A DNA stretch of 64,000 nucleotides from Symbiodinium natans. Lineage: Eukaryota > Sar > Dinophyceae > Suessiales > Symbiodiniaceae. Position numbers and translations under genes: made by a program. The stretch spans positions 50,001-114,000 of the forward strand of contig CAJNDS010002269.1 in the NCBI GenBank assembly GCA_905221605.1, written 5' to 3'. Numbering within the stretch: the stretch's first letter is position 1; every line of letters starts with the position of its first letter. This document shows, piece after piece, positions 33,519 through 45,218 of the stretch. Below the pieces are notes generated by a model. It made no database searches. It worked only from the letters and a program-made list of their open reading frames with translations, and was not told where the DNA came from.

Positions 33519-33840
33519 CTGCGTGAGCCCTAGTCACGAGTCACCCAAGCCCTACACCCTTATCTCCCCAAACCCTTCCTTAAAACTTCACGCCCCTAAC
33601 CCCCACATAAGAAAGGCGCCAGGCCGCTAGGGCGCTGCCCGACCGGCACCTCGGCATCGCCCACATGATCGGGTTCCCAGAAAGGTTTCGGGGGGGCTTA
33701 GGACTTACTCTCCCAACACTCCTCAACTGAGGAATGGGCCTTAAGTACCGTGACAGCAGAAACTCAACGAACAAGACCGTCTCTGGGCAGAATAATTTAA
33801 TAGTGCTAAGGGTCACAGCTCGGGGAGGCACGCCCGATAC

Positions 33841-36200
33841 CACTAAATAAATAAATAAATAAATAAATATATATATATAGATATACATACATACATATGT
33901 ATACCCCCTAGATCTTAAACTGGAAACTTGTATGTTAGCAGTCTCGTCCAATGAAGAAGCCAAGGGCCCGCACCCGCAGCTGCACTCGCAGCCTGGCCAT
34001 TTCAGGAACCCTACCCCTAAGGGTTTAGGGTTTAGGGTTTAGGGATATTTATTCGGTAGTTACATGCTTCGGGTTCAGGAGGGTGTTTTGAGGGTTTGGG
34101 CAGGCTTGGGGTCGGTCTCAATGTTCAGGAATGTCTTGCTGAAGGTTCACGTGTTAATCACGTGTGGTTAGAAGGATTGAAAGAGTGTAAACAATTATCG
34201 TCAAAGTCGCCCTACTTCTCGAAGCCCAGCGACCACGACCCCAGAAGGCTCCAAGTAAGCCCCACAATCCAGGACCCAAATGGCAAAATCTCCAAGGAAC
34301 CCTTCTTGTGTTCCATGGTTTCAAGGGCCATTACCCTGAATTCCACACCCCCCGCCTAGCGCCACAAAAAGGAGGAACCAAACCATGAAAATGGCTAGCA
34401 TCTTGTTTTTGAGCCACAGGCCATACTGTCCCCGAGAGATAGCTATAGGCAAAGCAAAACCCATGTCTTAAGCGCTGAAAACCATGCCTTAAAAAAAGAT
34501 CTTAAGAAGCCCAAGAAAGGAACTCACATAAAACTACGAAGCAACAAATACTATCAGTATCTCCATTGTAATGCTGTAATCCCTATGCATCTTTTCCACG
34601 ATAGATAAACGCCCGAACCCTATTACACAGAAAAGTATGTCAACTGCATATATATATATATATACCCATTATATATGTACATATATCTACAAACCATGAG
34701 GATAGCTATGAACATGTAAACACTGTATCTGTTAACACACACACACGCAGGCGGGTATGTACCTATATATATATATATGTATAAACACATGAGTATATAT
34801 ATATATATGCATATCTATAAATACACAAATAAATAAAGAAAAATAAAATATAAATATAAAGAGAAATATAAATAAAAATGTAACTATAGATGCAAATATA
34901 ACTATAGTTACAAATATACATATAAACATAAATAAATAAATAAATAAATATATATATATATATATATGCTATCCTACCCCCCCCCCCCTCCAAAACCTAC
35001 CGTTTTCTAATTTTCTACACTTGCGTGACATCAAAACGCTTTAAAGATGAGACCGACTCCCTAAATCCTTTGACCTTATTCACACAATTTTCTGTTGCAT
35101 AAACCCTCTTCCCAAAATCCTGCTCGCTAAATCCGAAAGCACGGGATTCCTACATCGTATTCCCTAAATCATATTCCCCCAGTCCCTAAATCTGGGGCGG
35201 GGGGGGAGGGGGGGGGTGGGTCACTAAATGGCTCACTAAATCTTCTCGCTAAATCCTAAAGGGTGGGATCCCTAAATCATATTCCCGTGATTTTACTCCC
35301 TAAGTCTTTTCCCAAAGCCCTAAAGAGGGAAGTCTTGAAATTCTGAAGAGGAGAGCCTCTGAATTCTAAAAGAGAATTACTACCTCCATTACGGGGGTTT
35401 CCGTATGGGGAAATACCGCCACAGTGAATGAATATTTTCCGGGGGTATTCAACAATCTGTCTGCAGGCTTCGTTTTTGATTGCTGAGCTGCAGTCTGGAT
35501 CGGCGAAACTACAATACATTCCTATTGTGCTTAATAGAGAATGCATACATTGCCATGGTCTCATTATTGCAGTGCCCTGCCTTTCTTATTGCGGTGGGGG
35601 GTCCCACCAATTAAACAGATGCTCGGATAAAATCTTATCGGGATCCCTTTCCCTGAAATTAACTCCCTAAGGCCTAAAGGTGGGGGGCGGGGGAGGGGGG
35701 CTAAACCCTAAAGAGGAGATCCCCTAAACCCTAAAAAGCATTCCTTAGTTTTACTTTCTAAATCCTATTGCTTAAGCCCTAAAGAGGGGTGTCCTAAAGA
35801 GGGGGATCCTTACTCTAAATCTTAAAGATGAGCCTCTCCGTCTACATCATAAAACAAAGAACCTTACTCAGTAGATCTTATCGCTAAAGTCAACAAAGAA
35901 GGATCCCTCAATCTTATCCCTTAATTTCACTCCCTAAATCATATTGGGGAAGAGGGGTGGGAGGGAGTCACCAAATCCTAAAGAGGGAATCTTAAGTAGC
36001 CTTAAATCCCCAAAAATGAGACCCCCCCTAACTCATACAAAAGCCAACCTTGCTCAATAAATCTTCTCGCTAACGCTAAAGCTTTAGCGATAAGATTTGC
36101 GCCCCCTTAGAAAATAGGATTTGGGGACTAAGCTTGGGATGCTCCCCACTTCAACGCCTATTCCCTAAATCCTTCTCGCTAAGTCCTAAAGAGCGGGCTC
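33841..36200. repeat. AT microsatellites and degenerate CCTAAAGAGGG-type repeats
   Basis: (AAAT)n/(TA)n tracts lie at 33841-33895, 34645-34690 and 34735-34975. From 35030 to 36200 units like CCCTAAATC, CCTAAAGAGGGGATCC and CTTATCGCTAAA recur irregularly, a decayed tandem array with A-rich telomere-like units. Frames here are low complexity. I see no gene. Confidence 0.7.
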
Positions 36201-36210
36201 CCCTATAATG

Positions 36211-36262
36211 ATGAAATATGTCCGATTCAAATTTGAATCGGCCGATTCAGTTTTGAATCGAC
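36211..36262. repeat. Adjacent palindromes
   Basis: GATTCAAATTTGAATC is a perfect 16-bp palindrome, followed by CGATTCAGTTTTGAATCG, an imperfect one. Both can extrude small hairpins. Confidence 0.7.
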
Positions 36263-36569
36263 CCTCAAATTAAAGATTGAAGTCGTCGTAGTGTTGCAAT
36301 ACTCACATGCATATTTCATACTGTGTATTGGCTTTATATGTATGTATGAGTTGGTACGTAATCTGTGTACTCAATCAATCTCCAACGCAACAAATTTGCT
36401 TATAAGGACTTAATTTGCTTCTAAATAGAAGGGGAGAGGGCGCCAGGGGTCGGTCTTCCAAAATAAGTAGGACCAAAAAAACACTCCCCACCACACCCCC
36501 CCACTCCCCTCCACTTCACTCCACTGCGTGTTCTGGGTTTGTTTAAGGGTATTGTCAGGGCTTATTCTC

Positions 36570-37245
36570 CAAAACCCTATCGATCCAGGGTTTAGGATTC
36601 TAACGAGAAGCCCCAAAACCCCAAGCCTATAGGGTTAAGCAATTTAACCTCAACCCTTAATCTTTAAACACCCTATAGGGTTACGGTTTAAAGGTTTAGG
36701 ATTTGAATTTCAGACATGTAAACCTTGACCTACAATTCAACGGAAACACGAAACCTTTAACCCTTGCAGGGTTAAGGTTTAAAGGTATAGGGTTTAAGAC
36801 ATAGGCACTCTAAACCCCTATCGATCCAGGATTTAGAGTTTTAAAGAAAAGCCCCGAAACCCTATAGGATTAAACAAATAAGCCCAATTCTTTAACCTTT
36901 AAACCCTGTAGGATTAAGATTTAAAGGTTTAGGGCTTAAGATATAGGCATTTAAATCTTGACCTGCAAATACACCGAAACCCTTAAACTTTAAGCGTTAG
37001 TTCAAGGTCTAGAATTTAAGATATATGTATTTAAACCTTGACGTGTAATTAAACGAAACCTGCAACCTGGAAACTTTATAGGGTTAAGGTTTAAAGGTTT
37101 AGGGTTTAAGATATATGATTTTGAACCTAAGCCTGCAATTAAGTTGAAACACATAACCTGTAAACCCTATAGGGTTAAGATTTAAAGGTCCCGGGCTTAG
37201 AGAAGCCCCAAAACCCATATAGGATTACAATTAACCTAAACGCGC
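36570..37245. repeat. Diverged 86-92 bp tandem repeat with higher-order copies
   Basis: The phrase TATAGGGTTAAGGTTTAAAG recurs with starts near 36676, 36768, 36910, 36994, 37080 and 37171, spaced 84-92 bp except for one 142-bp interval. A longer phrase (CTATCGATCCAGG... AAGCCCC... CTATAGG) occurs twice, at 36576 and 36816, with a third partial copy at 37196. Units contain inverted CTTTAAACC/GGTTTAAAG pairs. Confidence 0.75.
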
Positions 37246-37430
37246 ACGCAACCTTCATGTTGACGGCCGACATGAGGAGTATGCTATGGCTGGAAACTGC
37301 GCGTTTATAGCCCAAGCTGCGCGTCGAAATTGTGCACATATCATGGAACCACTTTCAGTGCTTCAATATATAATACCATGGCCTATAGTTTTGTAAGATA
37401 TTTTTTAACCATAAGAAAGATCTTCAGGAC

Positions 37431-37860
37431 CGGGCGTTTTAAAACTCCTTGCTTAGCCACAAGAGGAGTTTTAAAACTCCTGCCACCGAAGATTGAAGAT
37501 TGAAGATGTCTCAGGACTCTTTGTGGGAATCTTCAATCTCAAGTAGTCGGGGCCGGGAGTTTTAAAACTCCTTGCTTAGCCACAAGAGGAGTTTTAAAAC
37601 TCATGCCAACGAAGATTGAAGATTGAAGATTCCTGGAAAGAGTTCTGGAGAATCTTCAATCTTCAATCTTCGGGGCCACGAGTTTTAAAACTCCTTGCTT
37701 AGCCACAAGAGGAGTTTTAAAACCCCCTGCCCCTAAGATTGAAGATTGAAGATTCCTGGAAAGAGTTCTGGGGAATCTTCAATCTTCAATCTTCGGGGCC
37801 ACGAGTTTTAAAACTCCTTGCTTAGCCACAAGAAGAGTTTTAAAACTCCTGGCCCTGGAG
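37431..37860. repeat. 123-bp tandem array, two hairpins per unit
   Basis: Units begin at 37434, 37557, 37680 and 37803, exactly 123 bp apart. Hairpin 1 is GAGTTTTAAAACTC twice, separated by CTTGCTTAGCCACAAGAG. Hairpin 2 has arms CGAAGATTGAAGATTGAAGA and its reverse complement around CTGGAAAGAGTTCTGG. The fourth unit keeps only hairpin 1. GAGTTTTAAAACTC is itself a 14-bp palindrome. Differences between copies mostly spare the stems in units 2 and 3. No ORF. Confidence 0.9.
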
Positions 37861-38092
37861 ATTTTTTATTGGATTCTCTAAGTATTTAATATTTCGTATC
37901 GGATGTATATATATATATATACATCCGGCTTCGAATTTCATAAACATAAAGCCTCGACATAGAAAAGGGTATGAAAAGGTAGGTTTTGAGGGGGGGGTAC
38001 CATATATATATATATATATTTATATTTATTAATTTATATTTATTTATCTATACTTATATTTATACTTATTTATGTACATTATCCCTAGAAAG

Positions 38093-38951
38093 TGTGCCGG
38101 GCCGGCGGTCGGAGATTTCCGGAAGCGGGCGGACCATCGGATGATGGGCGCTGAGGTGGCCAGGACCAGCCTCTGAGCTTCTGGGCTTCTGGCTTACCCC
38201 GTGCTTCTTTGCTGTTCGTTGTTTTATGTTTTCTTTTTTGGGGGGGGGGGGAGAGAGTCTTGGGTCTTGGGTTTATGGTTTTGAGGGTCAAGGTCTATGA
38301 GCTAAGAGTTGCGGGGAGACCCCTGTGCACCCCAAACCCCGAAACCTTCATCCCGAAAACGTACTTAACCCATAAACGCAACCGCAGCTGAGACTGGTTG
38401 GGGGGCGGAGGGTGGGGGGTACAGGTGCTCACGGCTCTAGGGAGGGGTTCTCCAAATTTGGGTCACTTCTTTGGTCACTGTGATACGGCGCCCCCCCCCC
38501 CGCCCGCCTAAACCCTAAACCCTAAACCCTAAACCCTAAACCCTAAACCCTAAACCCTAAAGCCTAAAGCCTAAAGCCTAAAGCCTAAAGCCTAAAGCCT
38601 AAAGCCTAAAGCCTAAGCCTAAACCCTAAACCCTAAACCCTACAAAAAGAGGAGCCATAATTTTGGGAAATGACCACACATAAGGTCCTCTTGGTAAACA
38701 CAAATGTCCCAATCTCCTGCCTAGTATAGGGTTGCTTTTGGAAATTTGGGCGGATATCCGATCCGTATCCATGAGCTTTGAAGCAGATATTGAAACTTAA
38801 AGTTTAAAGTACTTGTAACTACCCATTGCACTCATGATTCTAGGGCTTAGAGTTTAACAATGCTGGTCAGCCCGGCTAGGGCACAAGCGTACACCCAAAT
38901 CTCCATTTTGGGGCCCGGCGGAAAGCGCACCGCCTCCAGCAGTTCGTTCAC
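38093..38951 (-). CDS. Two phase-compatible candidate exons
   Basis: Exon 38895-38951 lies between GGCACCCAG and TGG|GTGTAC, and its 19 codons read VNELLEAVRFPPGPKMEIW. Exon 38093-38172 follows AGCTCAG and reads RLVLATSAPIIRWSARFRKS plus a short tail. Both are phase 0, so they can join across an intron that contains the telomere and CCTAAAG arrays at 38509-38645. The downstream donor is unknown. No domain recognised. Confidence 0.45.
38509..38645. repeat. CCCTAAA array with an embedded CCTAAAG block
   Basis: About seven CCCTAAA units change abruptly to about nine AGCCTAA units and back to CCCTAAA, showing local spread of a one-base variant. Confidence 0.9.
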
Positions 38952-39363
38952 CTGGGTGCCCCTATGGTCAGTGCAGCTCTGGAAACTATAGGTTCGCTTT
39001 TGCTTTTGCGTGGTAGATCCAAGGGCCGTTATGACAGCAGGCTTTCAGAAGAAGCCTTAGCCTTTACTTGCTTCCGTTCGAGTCTTCCGTTCTCGTCTTC
39101 TTGTTCTCCACCCTGCGATTAGCCTCACATACACCCCTAAATTCTGAGAATAGTCCCCATGCAATAGAGAAAAACTCCTGCAAGACTCTACGTTGTGACA
39201 AAAGGGGGGCTTCTTGTCAACAGCCAGAGCTCATGCGTGGTGGTGATGCCCTGTTGGACCCACGTTTTGTGCAAGCCCATAAAGGGGCCCTAAACCCCAA
39301 ACCCTCGTTTCTAGGAGGTCAAGTATACGATAAATCCTGAACCCCCAATTACGAGTCCAGGTC

Positions 39364-39919
39364 CTGCAGAAGGCGAGGGCCCGGGCCATGAAGGCGATGA
39401 CCATGTTCCCCGTGCTGGCGTCCTCGGGGCCCAGCACCACAGCAAAGTGCTAAGAGTGCAGTAATGGCAGTATGGTCAAGATGCTGGCCTTCACCGCCTT
39501 CGAAGCAATATAGGGGCTGTTTCATGGAGAGTCGGTGTTGTGGCCCCACCCCCCCCCCCCGCCCCCCCGCCCCAAAAACTAGATATTCCCTCTACGACCA
39601 TTTACTGCAATTTAAACAAGTCAATGTCATCATGCGGGGCTGGCGGGGCGTTTCATATCAGGGAAAGCATTGCACAAAGCTTTGGGCCCCGGAAGTTCCC
39701 ACCCCCCTCCCAACCAGCATCACAAAAAAACACGAGACCTCCTCAGCCCTTTTAAAGGCACAATTAACCTGAAAAAATCTAGACATCCAACCCCCCCCCC
39801 CCCCATCCGAACCCCCACAACTCTCGAAACACCCGAACCCGCCCCTGAACATCCCCCGCCCGCCCCCAGACAAAAAAAAAGCAACACTTCAAATCCGAAA
39901 CCCCCACCCTCCCCAACCG

Positions 39920-39953
<34 letters not shown>

Positions 39954-40330
39954 ACCCGAGAAATCCAACCCCAAACCCTCAGCCCTCTGTAAAGTCCAGA
40001 AAGCATGGAAAAAACTTCTGCCCGGGGCCCCCGGCGATGCGGTCCGTGTAGGCATCCAGGCCGAGGCCCTGGAAGAAGGGCTTCAGGGACTCTTGCCATG
40101 ATACGACCTGCAACGGGCCGGCTTAGGGTTTAGGGTTTAGGGTTTAGGGTTTAGGGTTTAGGGTTTAGGGTTTAGGGTTTAGGGTTCAGGGTTTCGGGTT
40201 CAGGGTGCTAAGTGGGGAATAGGGTTCAGGATCGAGGGCCTAGGGTTTAGGCATTCAACCCTAAGGGTTCTGAGGCTTAGAAAAGGTATAGGGGAAGGAA
40301 TCTCAGAGGCCCAGTTCTGTGGCGCCCCCC

Positions 40331-40376
<46 letters not shown>

Positions 40377-40629
40377 AGAAACATCCCCTAAAAAAAACAC
40401 GCACCGCGACATGGGGCGGCACACTCCCCCCTACCCCTGCAGTGTGGTGCTCTCTCAAGCTCAGGATGTTAGGCCAGAAAGAGGCTTGGGGATTGGATTC
40501 GGATTCCTGGATTTTTGGGGGGGCTGGCGGCTGATGCCTCGTACTCGAGCAAGAAGTACAGCGACACAAGGCTCCCAGACCAGCAGAAGGCGTACCTTTC
40601 AGTGCGGTTCTCCGCACGACTAAGGAGGT
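39364..40629 (-). CDS. Three candidate exons of one minus-strand gene
   Basis: Exon 40538-40629 follows GGTTCAAG, starts with two spare bases, reads LLSRAENRTERYAFCWSGSL plus ten residues and ends GAG|GCATCA in phase 0. Exon 40036-40089 reads SLKPFFQGLGLDAYTDRI and ends ATC|GCCGGG. Exon 39364-39449 follows CTCTTAG and reads HFAVVLGPEDASTGNMVIAF plus eight residues, ending CAG|GACCTG or earlier at CGG|GCCCTC. First-to-second and second-to-third junctions can both be phase 0. The composition is that of a soluble enzyme, but I cannot name the family. Confidence 0.45.
39539..40375. repeat. C-rich homopolymers and a TTTAGGG array
   Basis: C-rich tracts lie at 39546-39575, 39787-39804, 39920-39951 and 40326-40374, and a (TTTAGGG)9 array at 40121-40190, all in the proposed introns. 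Proline- and glycine-rich frames here are artefacts. Confidence 0.9.
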
Positions 40630-41484
40630 CTTGAACCCGCAGTGAACGCCTCCCATGAATAAATACTCCAAACCCTAACATCAGCAATGTCCATGGTTGG
40701 CGATCTATTTTGAGGGGGGGGGGGTACTCATAACGGGACTTTTGGGTAGGAGGACTGAAGGGCGTGCTTTTGGAGGCCCCTCCCGGTATACCTTTAATAT
40801 GGCTCGCGGCTGCCCGCAAGCTCTTAACCCATTATACCATATACCCATACCCTAAAACCATTGTCTTGCTGTTGGTAAAGCAAGGAATGAGGGAATTAGG
40901 ACCTCATTCCCCCATTCCCTACTAACCAACAGTAATATACATATATATATATATATATACCCTAACCCTAAGCCTTCAGCCCCAAACCCTCAAAGTATCG
41001 CGGGCAGAGCGCTTCGCAGCATGAAGCCTTAGGTTGGTGTGCCTTGTAAGCCTAAGCAAAGCCCAAACCCTAATGCTACAAACTTTACGGTATGTCTGCA
41101 GGGTTGAGGGTAGATGCGCAAGCCTAAGTCCGTAAACCCTTTAAAATACTTGAACGAACTCAAATTCTTTCCTTGTCGCCAAGTGAAGGGGGTCTCGGGG
41201 CCGCTATGAAGCCCTTACAAAAGCCTTGGGAAAAAGCCCCAAAAGAATCCCCAAACCCTCAAAATCACCTAAACCCTAAACCCTAAACCCTAAACCCGTG
41301 AACCCCATTCAAGCCCTCAAAACCCCCAAGGACGCCACCCCCCCCCCCCCCCCCCCCTCCCTAGCAAGCCGGGAACCTACAAGTTGCCAACATCCTTGGA
41401 GCAGGGTTTAGGGTTTAGGGTTTAAGGTTTTTTCGGGTTTTGGGGAAGCTACAGGGGAGTCGCTGCAGGGAAAAGCCTCTCCTT

Positions 41485-42880
41485 TCAGGGCTTCGGGAAA
41501 CCAATGAGGGACTGCGGGGCGCACCAAAGGGCAAATGGGGCGCCGTACTCCATCATGACGGCCATGAACCCTTTCCTCTCCGACTGGGGCGGGAAGAGTG
41601 GGCGAAGAAGGGCCCGTGGAAGCCCTAAACCCTTCAAGCCCTGAACCCAAAACCCGTAACACCTCAACCCTCAGCCCGCCCAACCAAACCACACACAAAC
41701 CTAAACCCTCGATCCCAATCTGAGAAGGCTCCATCCCTAATCAAAAATTTTTAAACCCTCAAACTAAATCCGGTAGCCAGCATGAACCGGCAGACCAGGA
41801 GAGAGATTTCCAGGTTTTGGGGCTTCCTTGAAATCCCAAACCCTACAACCCTGCAACCCTATGACCCTAAGCCCTTTAACCCTATAACCCTCTCAACCCG
41901 AAACCCTGCCCCTCAGGTGTAGGGCAGGCTGGAAGCCTAAAAAAACCCTGCAACCCCAGCAGGCGGCGCTCCTCTTGGCGAGCCGCTCCACCTCCAGTCA
42001 TGAAAAGCGAAATCCTTTTTGGGCGCGCTGCTGCAATGCGGCCCTTCGGGGTACTTCCCCACAAGGTACCCTCATCTCATGTGGGATCTGGCCATGTAGA
42101 GAACTAGGACCGGAATTCTGGGATCCGGTGCGACGAGCTACCACCTTCACCTACCCCTCTTACTTCAGCCCTAAACCTTACCGTAACCCTAAGCCCGCGG
42201 GTGGGTGCTACCGGCTTTTCGAGGCACACCCCCGCCTTTGAGGGCGATGACATCTAGAACCCTTGATCACACCTCTTAGGGTTGAGAGTTGCGCATATGA
42301 GGGAGACCTGTGACACACACAAAATGTTCACTAGATTAGGGTCTCCCGGCTACACTGTGGATTTTTCCTCGAACGCGGCCGAAAGGGGCCCAACAAAAGA
42401 GACCGGGAGGCGTGCAGAAGGGGGGGGGGTTTCGAAAGGCGGGCTTCACGGTTTAGGGTTTAGGGTTAGGAAGACCTGAGGGGAGATGGGCGGAACACAA
42501 AGAGGGAGAGGAGCTTGCGGGAGAGGCAGGGGGGGGGGGTTTAGGGTTTAGAAACAGGAGAGGTGACAAAAAGCTGGGCGGGCAAAAACTGTGGGTTGGA
42601 AGAAACTTCTGCGTCGGCGGAGAACAAGTTAAGGTTGAGGGTTTAGGTACCTCTCACTTATTGATGTGATTGGTGTTTTCGAGTCTTTTGCCATTACCAG
42701 TTCATGGTTGGGATAGCATTAAAAAAATTAAATGTCTTGCCCTTATTGAGTTTTAGTACCCTTGGAAATGTAAAATGTAACCCCACTATGACAGAGGATT
42801 TCTCTACAAAGAGGCGCCCGCACCTCTGCGAGCTTCTGCCGGAGTTCTCCAACCTCCTTCTCAAGGGCGGCTATCCGCTC
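41485..42880 (-). CDS. Three phase-0 candidate exons
   Basis: Exon 42824-42880 reads ERIAALEKEVGELRQKLAE, a clear heptad coiled coil, ending GAG|GTGCGG. Exon 41947-41991 follows CTGGAG, reads VERLAKRSAACWGCR and ends AGG|GTTTTT. Exon 41525-41583 follows CCGCCCCAG, begins SERKGFMAVMMEYGAPFA and leaves at TTTG|GTGCGC, or stays open to TGA at 41485. All junctions are phase 0. The first exon is followed within about 30 bp by dispersed repeat copy B. Confidence 0.45.
42699..42795. repeat. Dispersed ~105-bp repeat, copy B
   Basis: It is the counterpart of 10978-11085: AGTTCATGGTTGGGATAG, CCTTATTGAGTTTTAGTACC, AAATGTAAAATGTAACCCCA, TATGACAGAG. Confidence 0.7.
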
Positions 42881-43676
42881 CTCCCAGAAGGGGTTTTGGG
42901 TTCAGGGTTTGGGGTTTGGGGTTTAGGGTTTAGGGTTACCGAAGGCCCTTCCTCAAAAAGTCAACAAAAACGGGGAACCGCAGCTCAAAATAAGAGCCGA
43001 CACGTTTGGGGTTGGACTTCGCGGGACACAACATATGGAGCGGTATCTTCCAACATGATACAGGCAGAGCTACACTTACTAATCTTCCCTATCCTTAACA
43101 ATACCGACATAAACCATTTTCTTCTTGCATACTTGCACAGCATGACGGATATGTGCCTCGGATTAATGTCGCACTGGCTTTAGTGTTTTGTGGGGGGTCT
43201 ACAACCACTATTCTGCGAACTCAGTTTGTTGGTGTTACCCGCGATCATCACAAGTCATTTTTCCGGATGGTTGCTTTTTTAAGGGTTTGTGTTTAGGCTT
43301 AAGAACTTAAGCAGTAAGGCTTGTGGCCCTGAGGGCCTTCCATCTAAAGCCATATTGAACTTCATTACGAAACGAGGCCCCGAACAAATTTTGCGATAGG
43401 TAGTCCACCGGCCAGTCCGGCTCACCTTCGTAAATTTGTTGCGTCACCCTCTATAGTACACATGCCCAGCGGGGCGGGGGGCCGTGATGGGCGGGCATTT
43501 CTTCACAGAGGGCCCAGTTTTGTTTCTCTCTTTTTGTTTTCTTTTGGGGAGCGGGGGGGGGGGCGGGGGCTACCCATTAAAGCCAGTGCAACATTAAGCA
43601 AAAACATGTTCTTAACCCCCAGAGAAAGGCACCCAATAACCCGGGACCCCTAAGCCCCAAGCCACCAGGGCCCAGC

Positions 43677-43720
43677 CTGGTCGGAGGGCCCAGCGCTCGT
43701 GGAGAAGTGTGCGGCGGGCC
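43677..43720 (-). CDS. Candidate 44-bp exon
   Basis: Between CCCTGCAG and CCAG|GCTGGG the frame reads ARRTLLHERWALRP with one base on each side. It is GC-rich, arginine-rich and short, so chance cannot be excluded. The remainder of 43200-44500 has no supportable gene and includes C/G runs at 43551-43569 and 44406-44428. Confidence 0.25.
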
Positions 43721-44508
43721 CTGCAGGGCTCTAGAGAGCCCAAACATAAACGAAGGTTTTGGGGCTTAGGGTCGGACATCCCCTTCTACTCCCACGTGCA
43801 TGCTTCTTTAAACGGCAACTAGCAAGACATGCGCACTCTAACCAGCTCGATTGCTAAGCACTCTCAACCCTAAACCGCAAGTTAACGAGGCCCACATGAT
43901 GCGTTGAGCTGAGGCTCGGACAAGGGGTTGCGAAACCCTCAACTCAAGCCCTAAAGCACTCTGCCGGACAACCCCCACAGAAGCCGAAACTTCCGGCTTT
44001 AACTCGAAAAGCCTTAACTTCAAGGTGTAGCTAGGGTTAGGGATTACCGCGAGACACTCGAAAGCCCGGTCAGTTCAGGTTTAGAGCTTCGTCAACGCCC
44101 CTGAAGACGTTGTGAGTTTTGTGAAGCACGTGAGCCCTTGCACTTTCCTCCCTCCTCCCCGAAACTCCCCCGGACCTGAGCTTAACCAATCCAATAATTT
44201 GCAGGCGATTTAATGGTCGGGGCCATGTAGCGGAGTGATGACATGGCACATCACCAGCCCATGCAGGGGACCCTAAACCCTAAACCCGAAAAAGCGCCCT
44301 ACACCCTATAAGCCCGAAACGACAAGCCCCAAACCATCCAGGCAGTGGATTGTTCGGGTCCCTTCCAAGCTTCGCCGCTCTAAGCAGGGACAGGCGCACC
44401 CCACGCCCCCCCCCCCCCCCCCCCCCCCCTCATGAAAAACCCCTGTGACCCCTGTGTCGGTCTACTACCCTAAGGCTCTTGGGCCCTGAAAGGGCCAGGA
44501 ACCCTAAA

Positions 44509-44640
44509 CCCTGTAAACCCTATAAACCCTATAAACCCTATAAACCCTATAAACCCTATAAACCCTATAAACCCTATAAACCCAAAAACCCTATAAACAC
44601 AATAAACACCATAAACCCCATAAAACCCCATAAACCCCCA
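44509..44640. repeat. CCCTATAAA 9-bp tandem array
   Basis: About nine units of CCCTATAAA followed by degenerate CCCATAAA units. The heptamer has gained TA and the new unit has been amplified. Confidence 0.9.
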
Positions 44641-44829
44641 TAAGCCCTAAAGCCTTCCTAGGAGGTCTTCGTCCCTGATAATCCTTCGTACATCCTGGAG
44701 CCCAAGCTGGGATACTAAGGGCTGTTGGGTAGTATAGGGGTTGCCGAAATTAGGGGCACCCTCTGGGGGTCCAAAATAGACTATTTGGGGGGTCTATGTT
44801 AAAAGGCTGTTGGGAGGGCTGCTGGGTAA

Positions 44830-44930
44830 TATCGGGGCCTTGAGAATTAGAATAGTGTTTTTTTGGGGGATTATAGTAGAGTTCCAAAGGGGCCATAAGG
44901 GACTACTAGTCGTAATTCCTCCGACTATAG
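44830..44930. mobile_element. Family E dispersed element, plus copy 2
   Basis: It shares GGGGGATTATAGTAGAGTT, CAAAGGGGCCATAAGGGACT and ACTAGTCGTAATTCCTCCGA with 32284-32384. Upstream at 44730-44810 there are family D-like words (GGGGGTCCAAAATAGACTAT). Confidence 0.55.
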
Positions 44931-45007
44931 CACAGGGTCTACAGGGTTTAAGAGTCTCCGAGGGTTTCTTGAGGTTTCGAAGGGCTGAGGGAGGCTCGGG
45001 GGCTTTG

Positions 45008-45189
45008 ACTCCCCAACAAAGTGAAGAGCCTAGTTGTCCAGTAACCTGGGGGAACTAAGGCTAACCTTTGGGATTATAAGGGGATTATTTTGCCCCAAAA
45101 ATGTTCCAGGTTAACCTTTGAGATTATAAGGGGATTATCTTGCCCCAAGAAGGTTTAAGGTTACCTACTCCCCAACAAAGTGAAGAGCC
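45008..45189. mobile_element. Family F element between 23-bp direct repeats
   Basis: The element (45031-45166, related to 29371-29467) holds an internal tandem duplication of TAACCTTTGGGATTATAAGG...TTGCCCCAA. The identical 23-bp sequence at 45008-45030 and 45167-45189 (ACTCCCCAACAAAGTGAAGA plus GCC) flanks it on both sides. Confidence 0.75.
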
Positions 45190-45218
45190 AGAAGACGAAG
45201 GATGCCGGCACTTGGCAC

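Noticed and set aside
37431-37860. CRISPR array
   Set aside because: Period is regular, but the units are fully similar with no unique spacers, the repeats are hairpin pairs and the genome is eukaryotic.
39670-40424. Proline-rich and glycine-rich ORFs
   Set aside because: C-homopolymer artefacts in a proposed intron.
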